Source: DAOSEC01 sp035362935
Lineage (GTDB): Bacteria > Bacillota_I > Bacilli_A > ML615J-28 > CAG-313
DNA: 40,473 nt
Reading direction: 5' to 3'
Assembly (NCBI GenBank): GCA_035362935.1
Contig: DAOSEC010000018.1
Coordinates: 1-40,473, forward strand
Made by a program: the position numbers and the translations under genes. Numbering within the stretch: the stretch's first letter is position 1; each line of letters begins with the position of its first letter. The notes under the pieces were generated by a model. It did no database searches. It saw nothing but the letters and a program-made list of their open reading frames with translations, and had not been told where the DNA came from. Below are positions 33,546-40,473 of the stretch, piece by piece.

Positions 33546-33576
33546 ACAAATGGAACCTGATTTCGATTATTTCTGT

Positions 33577-33605
33577 TTGATTTCTGAAAAATTTTGTAAT
33601 ATAAT
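33577..33605 (+). promoter_or_regulatory. Promoter of yaaA
   Basis: TTGATT (33577-33582), 17 bp, TATAAT (33600-33605). Confidence 0.8.
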
Positions 33606-33628
33606 GGAAATATAGAAAGCAGGTTACT

Positions 33629-34348
33629 ATGACTATCATTATTTCGCCATCAAAAACGATGAAGCCAACGATTATCAAAGCCAAAACAAAACCGATTTTT
33701 GAAGTACAATCAAAGCAAATTCAAGAATGGTTGAAGGGGTTATCTCCACAAGATATTATGCAGTATTTTAATATTAGTGAAAATCTTGCTACAAACACAA
33801 TGAATCATATTAAGTTGTTTGGTACAATGAACTATTCAGCAATTTATAGTTATCAAGGCACGCAATATCATTACATTGATATGAATTCATACTCTCAATC
33901 TGAACTAACTTACATTGAGAAGAATGTGATGATACTGAGTGGGATGTATGGGCTACTTCGCGCATTTGATGGAATATCGTTATACCGAATGCCGATGCAT
34001 CTATCCTTTCAAGGAGAATCCTTATATACCTTTTGGAAATTATCCATTAAGGAGTATTTGGGCACACAAGAAGTGATTAACCTATGTAGTGATGAATATG
34101 GTGTATTGCTTCAAAAGGAACTAAAGAATACCACTTCAATTGTGTTTTATTTAGATAGCACGTGTAAGAGAAAAGCACCTTCGATGGAAGCGAAAATGAT
34201 GCGTGGTCTTATGTTAAAAGAAATCATTCATCACCAATTAAAGAGTAAAGAAATGATTAGGAAAATAAAGGTTGGTGGGTATAGTTATAACATATCACAT
34301 TCAACCGACGAAATATATGCCTTTGTTAAACAACATTTGGATGTATAA
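33629..34348 (+). CDS. yaaA: Peroxide stress protein YaaA
   Basis: 239 residues, beginning MTIIISPSKTMKP, the family start. Other marks are MILSGMYGLLRAFDGISLYR, the long C-terminal half with KRKAPSMEAKMMRGLMLKEI, and a final GGYSYN. YaaA lowers free intracellular iron under peroxide stress and so limits Fenton damage, and it binds DNA. Its position back to back with katA makes an oxidative-stress pair. The PerR-like box lies 45 bp from its -35, so shared control is possible but not shown. Confidence 0.9.
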   Translation: MTIIISPSKTMKPTIIKAKTKPIFEVQSKQIQEWLKGLSPQDIMQYFNISENLATNTMNHIKLFGTMNYSAIYSYQGTQYHYIDMNSYSQSELTYIEKNVMILSGMYGLLRAFDGISLYRMPMHLSFQGESLYTFWKLSIKEYLGTQEVINLCSDEYGVLLQKELKNTTSIVFYLDSTCKRKAPSMEAKMMRGLMLKEIIHHQLKSKEMIRKIKVGGYSYNISHSTDEIYAFVKQHLDV

Positions 34349-34352
34349 AGGA

Positions 34353-34381
34353 TTGAAAAAGCTTTAAGATTGTGTTATAAT
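34353..34381 (+). promoter_or_regulatory. Promoter of the ltaS-like gene
   Basis: TTGAAA (34353-34358), 17 bp, TATAAT (34376-34381), starting within five bases of the yaaA stop. Confidence 0.8.
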
Positions 34382-34409
34382 ATTTCATATCAAAAAAGGA
34401 GTACTAGCT

Positions 34410-36509
34410 ATGTCGATCGTAAGCAAACACAAATTAATCGTTATCGCACTCTACATGGCATGTAGTATTTTGATAGAATCCATTACGTTTTTGTTTAACA
34501 ACTATGGAATTTTACCAAAATACTTTATGTTCTTTTTTGCTGGAATGATGTTTGTAGTTTCTGTTTTAGTATTATTTAATAAGCCCAAAAAATTACATTT
34601 GGTTGCAAGCATATTTTTATTTCTTCAAATCTTGATATCGTTTGCGAATGTGAATTTACTTAAAATTACAGGTGAGGTCTTTTCTTGGGATATGCTTACG
34701 ATTTTACATGAGGCGGCAAGAGCTGCAGGAAAAGGTATATCATTCACATTTTTGTACTTATTAAGTGTATTACCAATACTAATTGGATTTATATATATCG
34801 TTACAAAAAAATCATTAACAACAACTTTAATTGAACCTATATCTCCTCGTTTAAAATTAATGTCGGTTTTAATAATGATGTTGATTGCATCGTTTTCTGC
34901 AGTTTTATTCGAGAGCCAAACACATTTTATTCAAAAGCAAATAGAACCAAATGAGCATTCGATTATCAATGATTCCTATTTGATTAATACGTTTTATGTC
35001 AAGCAAGAAGCTTATAAAAAACTTGGAACGATGGGGTATTATGTCTTATCTGGAATGAGAACCATATCGAACCGATTACAAAGCAATTACATAACAAGCA
35101 TGTTAGATAAAATTAATGATTATTTAGCAGAACAATCGAAAACAAATGAACCAAACTTATTTACTGGAATCTCTGAAGGAAACAACTTGATCGTAATTTT
35201 AATAGAGACATGGGATTATTCAGGAATACACCCCGTATTGACCCCGAATCTTTATCGATTGCTTGGAGAGAGTTTATTACTGAGCGAATACTATAGTAAA
35301 GATCAAACCAATATTTCGGAATCCAAAACGATTTTTGGTTCTTACCCTTTAACAGGTATTCTAAACTATAATTATGAGAAAAATAATTATCCATTTACAC
35401 TGCCTAATATGTTTAAAACACAGTATCCAAACTCACCAGTAATATCATTCCACAATAACGATGGGGCTTATTACGATCGAAACAATGCTCATGTCCGTTT
35501 TGGGTTTGATGAGCATATCGATTCAAGCTCCATGGAACTAACCGTTAATGATTTGTGGATTAATTTGGACAGTGAGTTGTTTGCATCAGCATTGCTTTCT
35601 AAGAAAGGAACTACATCACAATATATCATACCAGAAGACATTTCGAATCCATTCTTTAGTTATGTTACAACATTTGCTTCTCACGGACCATTTGTTTATC
35701 GTAGCGAATTTGATGCATACTATGAATATTTGACCAATTATTCAGAACCAATTGTAAGTTATTTAGGAAATACCCTGGATTTAACCGATCAATATGTACA
35801 AACTTACATATCAGCCTTAATGGATTTAGACATTGGAATCGGCTATTTATTTGAAGAATTAGAAGATCGACAACTGTTAGAGTCAACAACTGTGGCTTTG
35901 ATAAGCGATCATTATGCATATTACCATGATTATGCTTATGTAACGAAATCATTACCAACAACAAACGAAAAAAATCCACTGATTTACAAAGTCCCAGCTA
36001 TGATTTACGATCAAAAATTAATGAATCAGTTGAGACAACACGCTGAAGTTTATGAAACTTACCATATTTTTGAAGACGAATATGAAGGATTATCATTTAT
36101 GGGTTCTAGTAAATTCTTCACAAATACGGATTTAGTCCCAACATTACTTAACCTTTTAGGAATATCATACAACGAAGCATTTTACTTAGGTTACGATTTA
36201 TTTAGTGAACAAACTTCCCTTATTCTTTCAAGATGGGGTGGAATATTCAACAATGAATTTTACTCAATTGATGGGATTAAAATTGAAAATCTTCCATTTA
36301 AGTATGATGAATCGATGCTATCTTCTATAGACGGATATGCATTGGAATTGATTGATAATTTAGACCAAATGATGGAACTGCACAACAAAGTTATCGCGTT
36401 TCGTAAACACGCAAGTGATTACTTTAAAAAATATGAGTATATTGACATGATGTATCTTGCCAATTACTTTCTTCACTACAACATTGACACCAGCCAATTA
36501 CACCAATAA
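34410..36509 (+). CDS. LtaS-like membrane sulfatase (lipoteichoic acid synthase family)
   Basis: 699 residues. Five N-terminal helices (to about residue 170) anchor an extracellular alkaline-phosphatase-fold domain that starts NLIVILIETWDYSG. Metal and catalytic residues line up with LtaS: Glu266, the nucleophile Thr307 in NISESKTIFGSYP, and Asp500-His501 in LISDHYAYYHDY. LtaS enzymes transfer glycerol-phosphate from phosphatidylglycerol to a growing polyol-phosphate chain; relatives modify other glycolipids. The helix number and motifs support family membership; the exact polymer is unknown. AAAGGAG precedes ATG 34410. Confidence 0.85.
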   Translation: MSIVSKHKLIVIALYMACSILIESITFLFNNYGILPKYFMFFFAGMMFVVSVLVLFNKPKKLHLVASIFLFLQILISFANVNLLKITGEVFSWDMLTILHEAARAAGKGISFTFLYLLSVLPILIGFIYIVTKKSLTTTLIEPISPRLKLMSVLIMMLIASFSAVLFESQTHFIQKQIEPNEHSIINDSYLINTFYVKQEAYKKLGTMGYYVLSGMRTISNRLQSNYITSMLDKINDYLAEQSKTNEPNLFTGISEGNNLIVILIETWDYSGIHPVLTPNLYRLLGESLLLSEYYSKDQTNISESKTIFGSYPLTGILNYNYEKNNYPFTLPNMFKTQYPNSPVISFHNNDGAYYDRNNAHVRFGFDEHIDSSSMELTVNDLWINLDSELFASALLSKKGTTSQYIIPEDISNPFFSYVTTFASHGPFVYRSEFDAYYEYLTNYSEPIVSYLGNTLDLTDQYVQTYISALMDLDIGIGYLFEELEDRQLLESTTVALISDHYAYYHDYAYVTKSLPTTNEKNPLIYKVPAMIYDQKLMNQLRQHAEVYETYHIFEDEYEGLSFMGSSKFFTNTDLVPTLLNLLGISYNEAFYLGYDLFSEQTSLILSRWGGIFNNEFYSIDGIKIENLPFKYDESMLSSIDGYALELIDNLDQMMELHNKVIAFRKHASDYFKKYEYIDMMYLANYFLHYNIDTSQLHQ

Positions 36510-36518
36510 TAATCGATT

Positions 36519-36548
36519 GTCAAGAAAGGTCACTTTCTTGACTTTTTT
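36519..36548 (+). terminator. Terminator of the ltaS-like gene
   Basis: Stem GTCAAGAAAG / CTTTCTTGAC, loop GTCA, then six T. Confidence 0.88.
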
Positions 36549-36574
36549 ATTTTATTACCTTCTTTTATCTATTA

Positions 36575-36603
36575 TTGTATGTATGAACAAATAGTGCTAT
36601 AAT
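36575..36603 (+). promoter_or_regulatory. Promoter of the 36627-mscS operon
   Basis: TTGTAT (36575-36580), 17 bp, TATAAT (36598-36603). Confidence 0.75.
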
Positions 36604-36626
36604 GAATATAAATGGAGGCGATTTTT

Positions 36627-37982
36627 TTGAATACGTATCAAGAAAAACGCAAAGATTCGATGGATAAACGGAAAAGACAAATTGTTCAAAACTGGTTTTC
36701 TTCCTTTGTTGTAACGACAATCGTAGTTGCAATTATTATTCTTGCTCCTCCAAAGGTTAGTGCTACCTTCCTAAGAATTGAACCTTTTGGTTCGAACTTA
36801 TTCTATCAAGTACAAGTGATTGATGAAGGGAAGACGATTTTAGAAGGATCCTTAAAAATCAAGGTAGATCATCCACTTGGACAATTTGAAGCCGAACTTC
36901 CTCTTGGCGTAAGCAGTGGATCCTTTGATGGATTACGCCCCGGAACAGCATATCAAGTGTCGATTGTAGCCAAGCGGGGATTTGGAGAAGAAGTACTGAT
37001 TAAAGAAACTGTTGTGACTGAATCAAGTTATGGTGGGCGAATCGTATCGACAAGTTATGAAACCATAGATACTGGATCGATGCACGAATCGTTATATCGA
37101 TATACCATCTATACATCGATTAGTGACCGACTAAATGAAATCGAGGAGGTATGGTTTGAATATGCTTACTTGTTTGAGTACATCGAAGGTGTAACGACGG
37201 AACCAACAATAGATGAAGTTGAAATATATCCAATTACAACCTACCAACAAGCAACCATAATTGATGAGGTTCCAGGATTCAATGGTGTTCTATATCTTCG
37301 CATGAAAGCATTGCTTGTCAGTCAGGAAATCGTGGTGTTAGATCAACAAATAATTAAAACCCCAATCCATATTGAATCATACTTGTATGTTGATGATGTC
37401 GGACCCACTATGATTCAAGCAAGTACCTATTTAGACTTTGAGGTTGTAACAGACATTCGTTATTATGTTCGTCTGGTGCGTAATGGCACCATTATAGAAG
37501 AAAAGGAAATCAAGCAAAATAGTGCGTTTGATCATTATGATAGTTATGTGGTGTCATTTGATCGATTAATGATGCAATCTTATTACCATGTGATACTTGT
37601 TGCTTCCTACATTGATCCAGTTTCCTTAAAAGTGGTGACAAATGAGTTTGCTAATGAGAGGGTTTCTACTTCAAGTCATTACCAACTAACCATTTCTCAC
37701 ACGAAGTTAACCTCAGAATATCAAGTACAAATAGAGTTAAGCGATTCAACGAGCATCATTCAAAATATGAGATATATCATATATGATACAAGTGATGAGT
37801 TTGAATATTATTATGATTCGGCTAGCATTGTATTAGATTCACTAGGAAATGGATTATATCAAGGAACTATTATGATTTCAATCCCTCAATTACAACACCA
37901 TCGCATACAAATTTTTGTTGATAAACAGGTTTTGCCTGATCAAATATATTACTACGTTCCAGTCTATGAAATCGTCCAATAA
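36627..37982 (+). CDS. Membrane-anchored extracellular beta-domain protein, unknown
   Basis: 451 residues from TTG 36627, which has GGAGG 8 bases upstream; the ATG at 36612 overlaps that site. A basic cytosolic stub (KRKDSMDKRKRQIVQ) precedes one strong helix (about residues 28-44) ending in a signal-peptide-like KVSA. The remainder is beta-rich, with fibronectin-III-like units, for example the conserved-looking FDGLRPGTAYQVSIVAKRGF. No family is recognised. It lies 23 bases before mscS in one operon, so it may be an envelope or stress-sensing partner of the channel. Confidence 0.7.
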   Translation: MNTYQEKRKDSMDKRKRQIVQNWFSSFVVTTIVVAIIILAPPKVSATFLRIEPFGSNLFYQVQVIDEGKTILEGSLKIKVDHPLGQFEAELPLGVSSGSFDGLRPGTAYQVSIVAKRGFGEEVLIKETVVTESSYGGRIVSTSYETIDTGSMHESLYRYTIYTSISDRLNEIEEVWFEYAYLFEYIEGVTTEPTIDEVEIYPITTYQQATIIDEVPGFNGVLYLRMKALLVSQEIVVLDQQIIKTPIHIESYLYVDDVGPTMIQASTYLDFEVVTDIRYYVRLVRNGTIIEEKEIKQNSAFDHYDSYVVSFDRLMMQSYYHVILVASYIDPVSLKVVTNEFANERVSTSSHYQLTISHTKLTSEYQVQIELSDSTSIIQNMRYIIYDTSDEFEYYYDSASIVLDSLGNGLYQGTIMISIPQLQHHRIQIFVDKQVLPDQIYYYVPVYEIVQ

Positions 37983-38005
37983 GGGATTATGAAGGAGAAC
38001 AATGT

Positions 38006-38965
38006 ATGAAATTATTTTCAAAATTTAGAGAATTAAGTAAATCTGGAAAAATTAAATTTATGATTGTTACATCAATCATCGTCATGTTTTTGTTTTTAGG
38101 TATCTTTGTTGAACTTATATTTCCAAATACTGCGTTTGCAGCTGTGATTGCAGGTAGCATTGGAAAGTTTTTTAACTTGCTAAAATTTTTTGGAGACCAC
38201 TATGTTGACATCATCGAAAGCTTCGCCATCATTGTGTTTATGTGGATTATCGTTCAACTACTCAAAGGCCTAATCCATCTTACAACAAAAAAAGGTCACC
38301 GAAGTGAAACCGTCGGTAACTTGCTTAGAAGCATCATCAAATATAGTAGTGTAATTCTTGCAATCTTTTTGATTTTGAGTGCTTGGGGTGTGCAAACACC
38401 AACGCTTTTGGCAAGTGCTGGAATACTTGGTCTTGCCTTAAGTTTCGGAGCTCAAAGTTTGATTGAAGATGTGATTTCAGGTCTATTTATTATTTTCGAA
38501 TCGCAATTTGAAATTGGTGATATCGTCCAAATTGGTGATTTTCGTGGTCAAGTTGTTGAACTTGGAATACGTGCCACAAAGTTTGAAGACATTAACGGGG
38601 ATATAAAAATATTGAATAATTCAGATATTCGTGGAGCGATAAATACCTCAAGCCATTTGTCTCCTGCTATTTGTGATGTGTCAATCAGTTATGGTGAGGA
38701 TTTATTACGACTTGAACAAATCATAAAAGATAATTTACCACGCATTAAAGAAAACATTCCAGACATCCAAGAAGGTCCATTTTATCGCGGAGTACAAAGT
38801 TTATCTGATTCGAGCGTTGTCATTCGTATCTATGCCAAAGCGATGGAAACCAAGAAATATCAAGTGGTCCGAGATTTGAACCGACAAATGAAATTAATAT
38901 TTGATGAAAATCAAATTCAAATTCCATTCCCTCAAATTGTTGTACATCAAGCGACTGAAAAATAA
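38006..38965 (+). CDS. mscS: Small-conductance mechanosensitive channel MscS
   Basis: 319 residues after GAAGGAG. Three membrane helices are seen (about 18-43, 65-88, 108-150). The pore helix carries the glycine/alanine pattern LLASAGILGLALSFGAQSLI, followed by the beta domain FEIGDIVQIGDFRGQVVELG and the C-terminal vestibule domain ending IPFPQIVVH. It opens on membrane tension to release solutes after hypo-osmotic shock. It is second in the operon with the surface protein at 36627. Confidence 0.92.
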   Translation: MKLFSKFRELSKSGKIKFMIVTSIIVMFLFLGIFVELIFPNTAFAAVIAGSIGKFFNLLKFFGDHYVDIIESFAIIVFMWIIVQLLKGLIHLTTKKGHRSETVGNLLRSIIKYSSVILAIFLILSAWGVQTPTLLASAGILGLALSFGAQSLIEDVISGLFIIFESQFEIGDIVQIGDFRGQVVELGIRATKFEDINGDIKILNNSDIRGAINTSSHLSPAICDVSISYGEDLLRLEQIIKDNLPRIKENIPDIQEGPFYRGVQSLSDSSVVIRIYAKAMETKKYQVVRDLNRQMKLIFDENQIQIPFPQIVVHQATEK

Positions 38966-38988
38966 GATAGAAAGAGTTGTGATATTAG

Positions 38989-40377
38989 ATGCATCCAGGC
39001 CGGATTAAAAAAATTATCGATACATTTCCACTCGTAAGAAAAAAATACATACTGTATTGGATGCAACAATCACAACGTGTCCATTATAACCATGCTTTGA
39101 ATCACGCAATTGAGTTAGCGAATCAACTACAGTTGCCTGTTTTGGTATTTTTTGGAATCGATGATTCCTTTCCAGAAGCAAATCTTAGGCACTTTCAATT
39201 TATGCTTGAAGGAATTTATGAAATAAAAAACTTATTATCGCAATTAGGAATTACGTTTGTAATGGAATTAGGAAATCCAATCGAGAAAATCAAGACATAC
39301 CTAGCCGATGCAAGCCTGTTAGTATGTGATATGGGTTATACTAGACTACAACGCAAGTGGAGACAGGAGTTATACAAACTGACTTATCGAGAATACCGAT
39401 TAAATATTGATCAAGTCGAATCCGATCTAATTGTTCCAATTCAGAAAGCATCTGAGAAGTGCGAGTATGGCGCTTATACACTCAGGCCAAAAATAATGAA
39501 ACAATATCAACACTATCGTGATTTTCACAAGTTAACTGTAGTAAAAAACCAAGAAATCATAGTATGCCCAAACCAATTTGCTAAAGTAACCCTTGTTGAA
39601 TTACTAAATCAATTATCACTTGATCGTAGTGTAGGGCCATCCACTATTTATCATGGTGGGTATCAAGAGGCAAGTAACCACTTTATTAAATTTCTACTAG
39701 ATTTTGCAAATGATTATCCAAACAGTTCAGATCCATCCAAAAACCAAACATCGAAAATGTCTATGTACTTACACTTTGGGCAAATTTCTGCACTAGAACT
39801 TCTCGAGCGTATTACTCTTGCATTTGACATGGGTCAAGTTTCGAAAGAAGCATATGATGCATTTGTTGAACAACTCCTTGTTCGTAGAGAGCTAGCCTTC
39901 AACTATATCTATTATAATGATCAATATGATCAATTCGATGGAATGACAGAACCGTGGGCATATCAAACAATGCGTGAGCATTTACGTGATGAGCGTCAAT
40001 ATATTTACACTTTGCACGAGCTTGAACACGCACTGACACATGATATCTATTTTAATGCTGCTATGGAGGAAATGTCTCACACAGGGTTTATGCAAAATTA
40101 CATGAGAATGTATTGGGCGAAAAAGATAATAGAGTGGAGTTTAACCTACGAAGAAGCATATGAGCGCATTCAGTATCTCAACAATAAATATTTTATTGAC
40201 GGAAGGGATGCAAATAGTTTTGCTGGAGTTGCATGGTGTTTTGGAAAACACGATCGAGCTTGGTCTGAGCGACCAATTTTTGGCAAACTTCGTTATATGA
40301 ACGAAGCCGGTCTTGTCCGTAAATTTGATATGGAGAATTATATAAAATTAGTAACAAACTTTAAACAAGTAAGTTAG
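38989..40377 (+). CDS. phr: Class II CPD photolyase
   Basis: 462 residues. It uses light and FADH- to split cyclobutane pyrimidine dimers in DNA. Class II marks are YILYWMQQSQRVHYNHALNH at the N-terminus, FVEQLLVRRELAFNYIYYN, GFMQNYMRMYWAKKIIEWS and FIDGRDANSFAGVAWCFGKH then ERPIFGKLRYMN at the FAD-binding C-terminus. ATG 38989 has only a weak upstream site (AAAGAG). It begins 23 bases after mscS and may share that transcript. Confidence 0.92.
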   Translation: MHPGRIKKIIDTFPLVRKKYILYWMQQSQRVHYNHALNHAIELANQLQLPVLVFFGIDDSFPEANLRHFQFMLEGIYEIKNLLSQLGITFVMELGNPIEKIKTYLADASLLVCDMGYTRLQRKWRQELYKLTYREYRLNIDQVESDLIVPIQKASEKCEYGAYTLRPKIMKQYQHYRDFHKLTVVKNQEIIVCPNQFAKVTLVELLNQLSLDRSVGPSTIYHGGYQEASNHFIKFLLDFANDYPNSSDPSKNQTSKMSMYLHFGQISALELLERITLAFDMGQVSKEAYDAFVEQLLVRRELAFNYIYYNDQYDQFDGMTEPWAYQTMREHLRDERQYIYTLHELEHALTHDIYFNAAMEEMSHTGFMQNYMRMYWAKKIIEWSLTYEEAYERIQYLNNKYFIDGRDANSFAGVAWCFGKHDRAWSERPIFGKLRYMNEAGLVRKFDMENYIKLVTNFKQVS

Positions 40378-40380
40378 ATA

Positions 40381-40416
40381 ATGAAAAACACTTCTTTTTG
40401 TAGAAGTGTTTTTCAT
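40381..40416. terminator. Terminator of the photolyase gene
   Basis: A 15-bp perfect stem ATGAAAAACACTTCT / AGAAGTGTTTTTCAT with a TTTTGT loop and A/T tracts inside the stem. Confidence 0.85.
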
Positions 40417-40450
40417 TGATAGGTAGTGTCAAATAGTTTTGGGATAAAAG

Positions 40451-40459
40451 TGATATAAT
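40451..40459 (+). promoter_or_regulatory. Extended -10 promoter leading out of the window
   Basis: TGATATAAT (TG-N-TATAAT) near the right edge; the gene it serves lies outside. Confidence 0.55.
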
Positions 40460-40473
40460 CATAGTTTGCATAA

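Overview
The window is AT-rich and uses the standard genetic code (TGG for tryptophan; TGA ends several clear genes such as merA). The gene set includes an LtaS-type sulfatase, a YwrD-type gamma-glutamyltransferase, DegV, strong Gram-positive ribosome binding sites, TTGNNN-17-TATAAT promoters, and InlB/BspA-type surface repeats. This suggests a low-GC Bacillota or Mollicutes relative of the Acholeplasma/Izemoplasma kind. That placement is an inference; no marker gene fixes it.

Layout. (1) 1-5058: an IS3-type element runs off the left edge beside two decayed fragments, followed by intact asnA and a large 5'-truncated surface protein (InlB B-repeats, then BspA leucine-rich repeats) that begins right behind the asnA terminator. 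(2) 5059-17640: a mosaic accessory region with a nonsense-interrupted small gene, an IS30 element, a methyltransferase/aldo-keto reductase scar, merA, IS21- and IS256-like remnants, small membrane-protein genes of unknown role, prophage scraps (terL C-terminus and a truncated 5' end of another probable phage gene), and an AAA ATPase-DUF4143 gene. (3) 17641-40473: a tidy chromosomal-looking block with GNATs, aldo-keto reductases, mutY, a transaldolase-like aldolase, ggt, a cation/proton antiporter behind a fluoride riboswitch, MFS/EamA/ArsB-NhaD transporters, degV, tRNA-Leu(GAG), a catalase/yaaA oxidative-stress pair with a PerR-like box, an ltaS-like gene, a surface protein with mscS, and a class II photolyase.

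The most unusual content is a family of iteron-promoter elements in region 2, all on the + strand (near 5.7, 11.2, 13.5, 14.5, 15.6 and 16.2 kb). Each has 2-4 direct repeats of a short G-rich word (GGGTGCTAA, GGGGTACGAA, GGGGTGCGTAA or AAAACGGGACA), usually 19-21 bp apart, ending in a -10-like TTGTATYAAAATAG-type segment. In the GGGTGCTAA and GGGGTACGAA types an inverted, type-matched half-site follows the -10. Three copies are followed by a conserved GATAC-loop-GTATC hairpin and terminator, as if they make a 50-90 nt RNA. Two copies carry a second array (ACACGAT, exactly 20-bp period) about 185 bp downstream; in one of them it leads into an operon of unknown membrane proteins. The only copy with an intact ATPase-nuclease gene is bracketed on both sides by a pair of AAAACGGGACA words at an identical 33-bp spacing. 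The elements also lie at the edges of truncated genes. I infer a family of self-recognising, autoregulated cassettes, mostly reduced to their recognition/promoter parts; the function is unproven.
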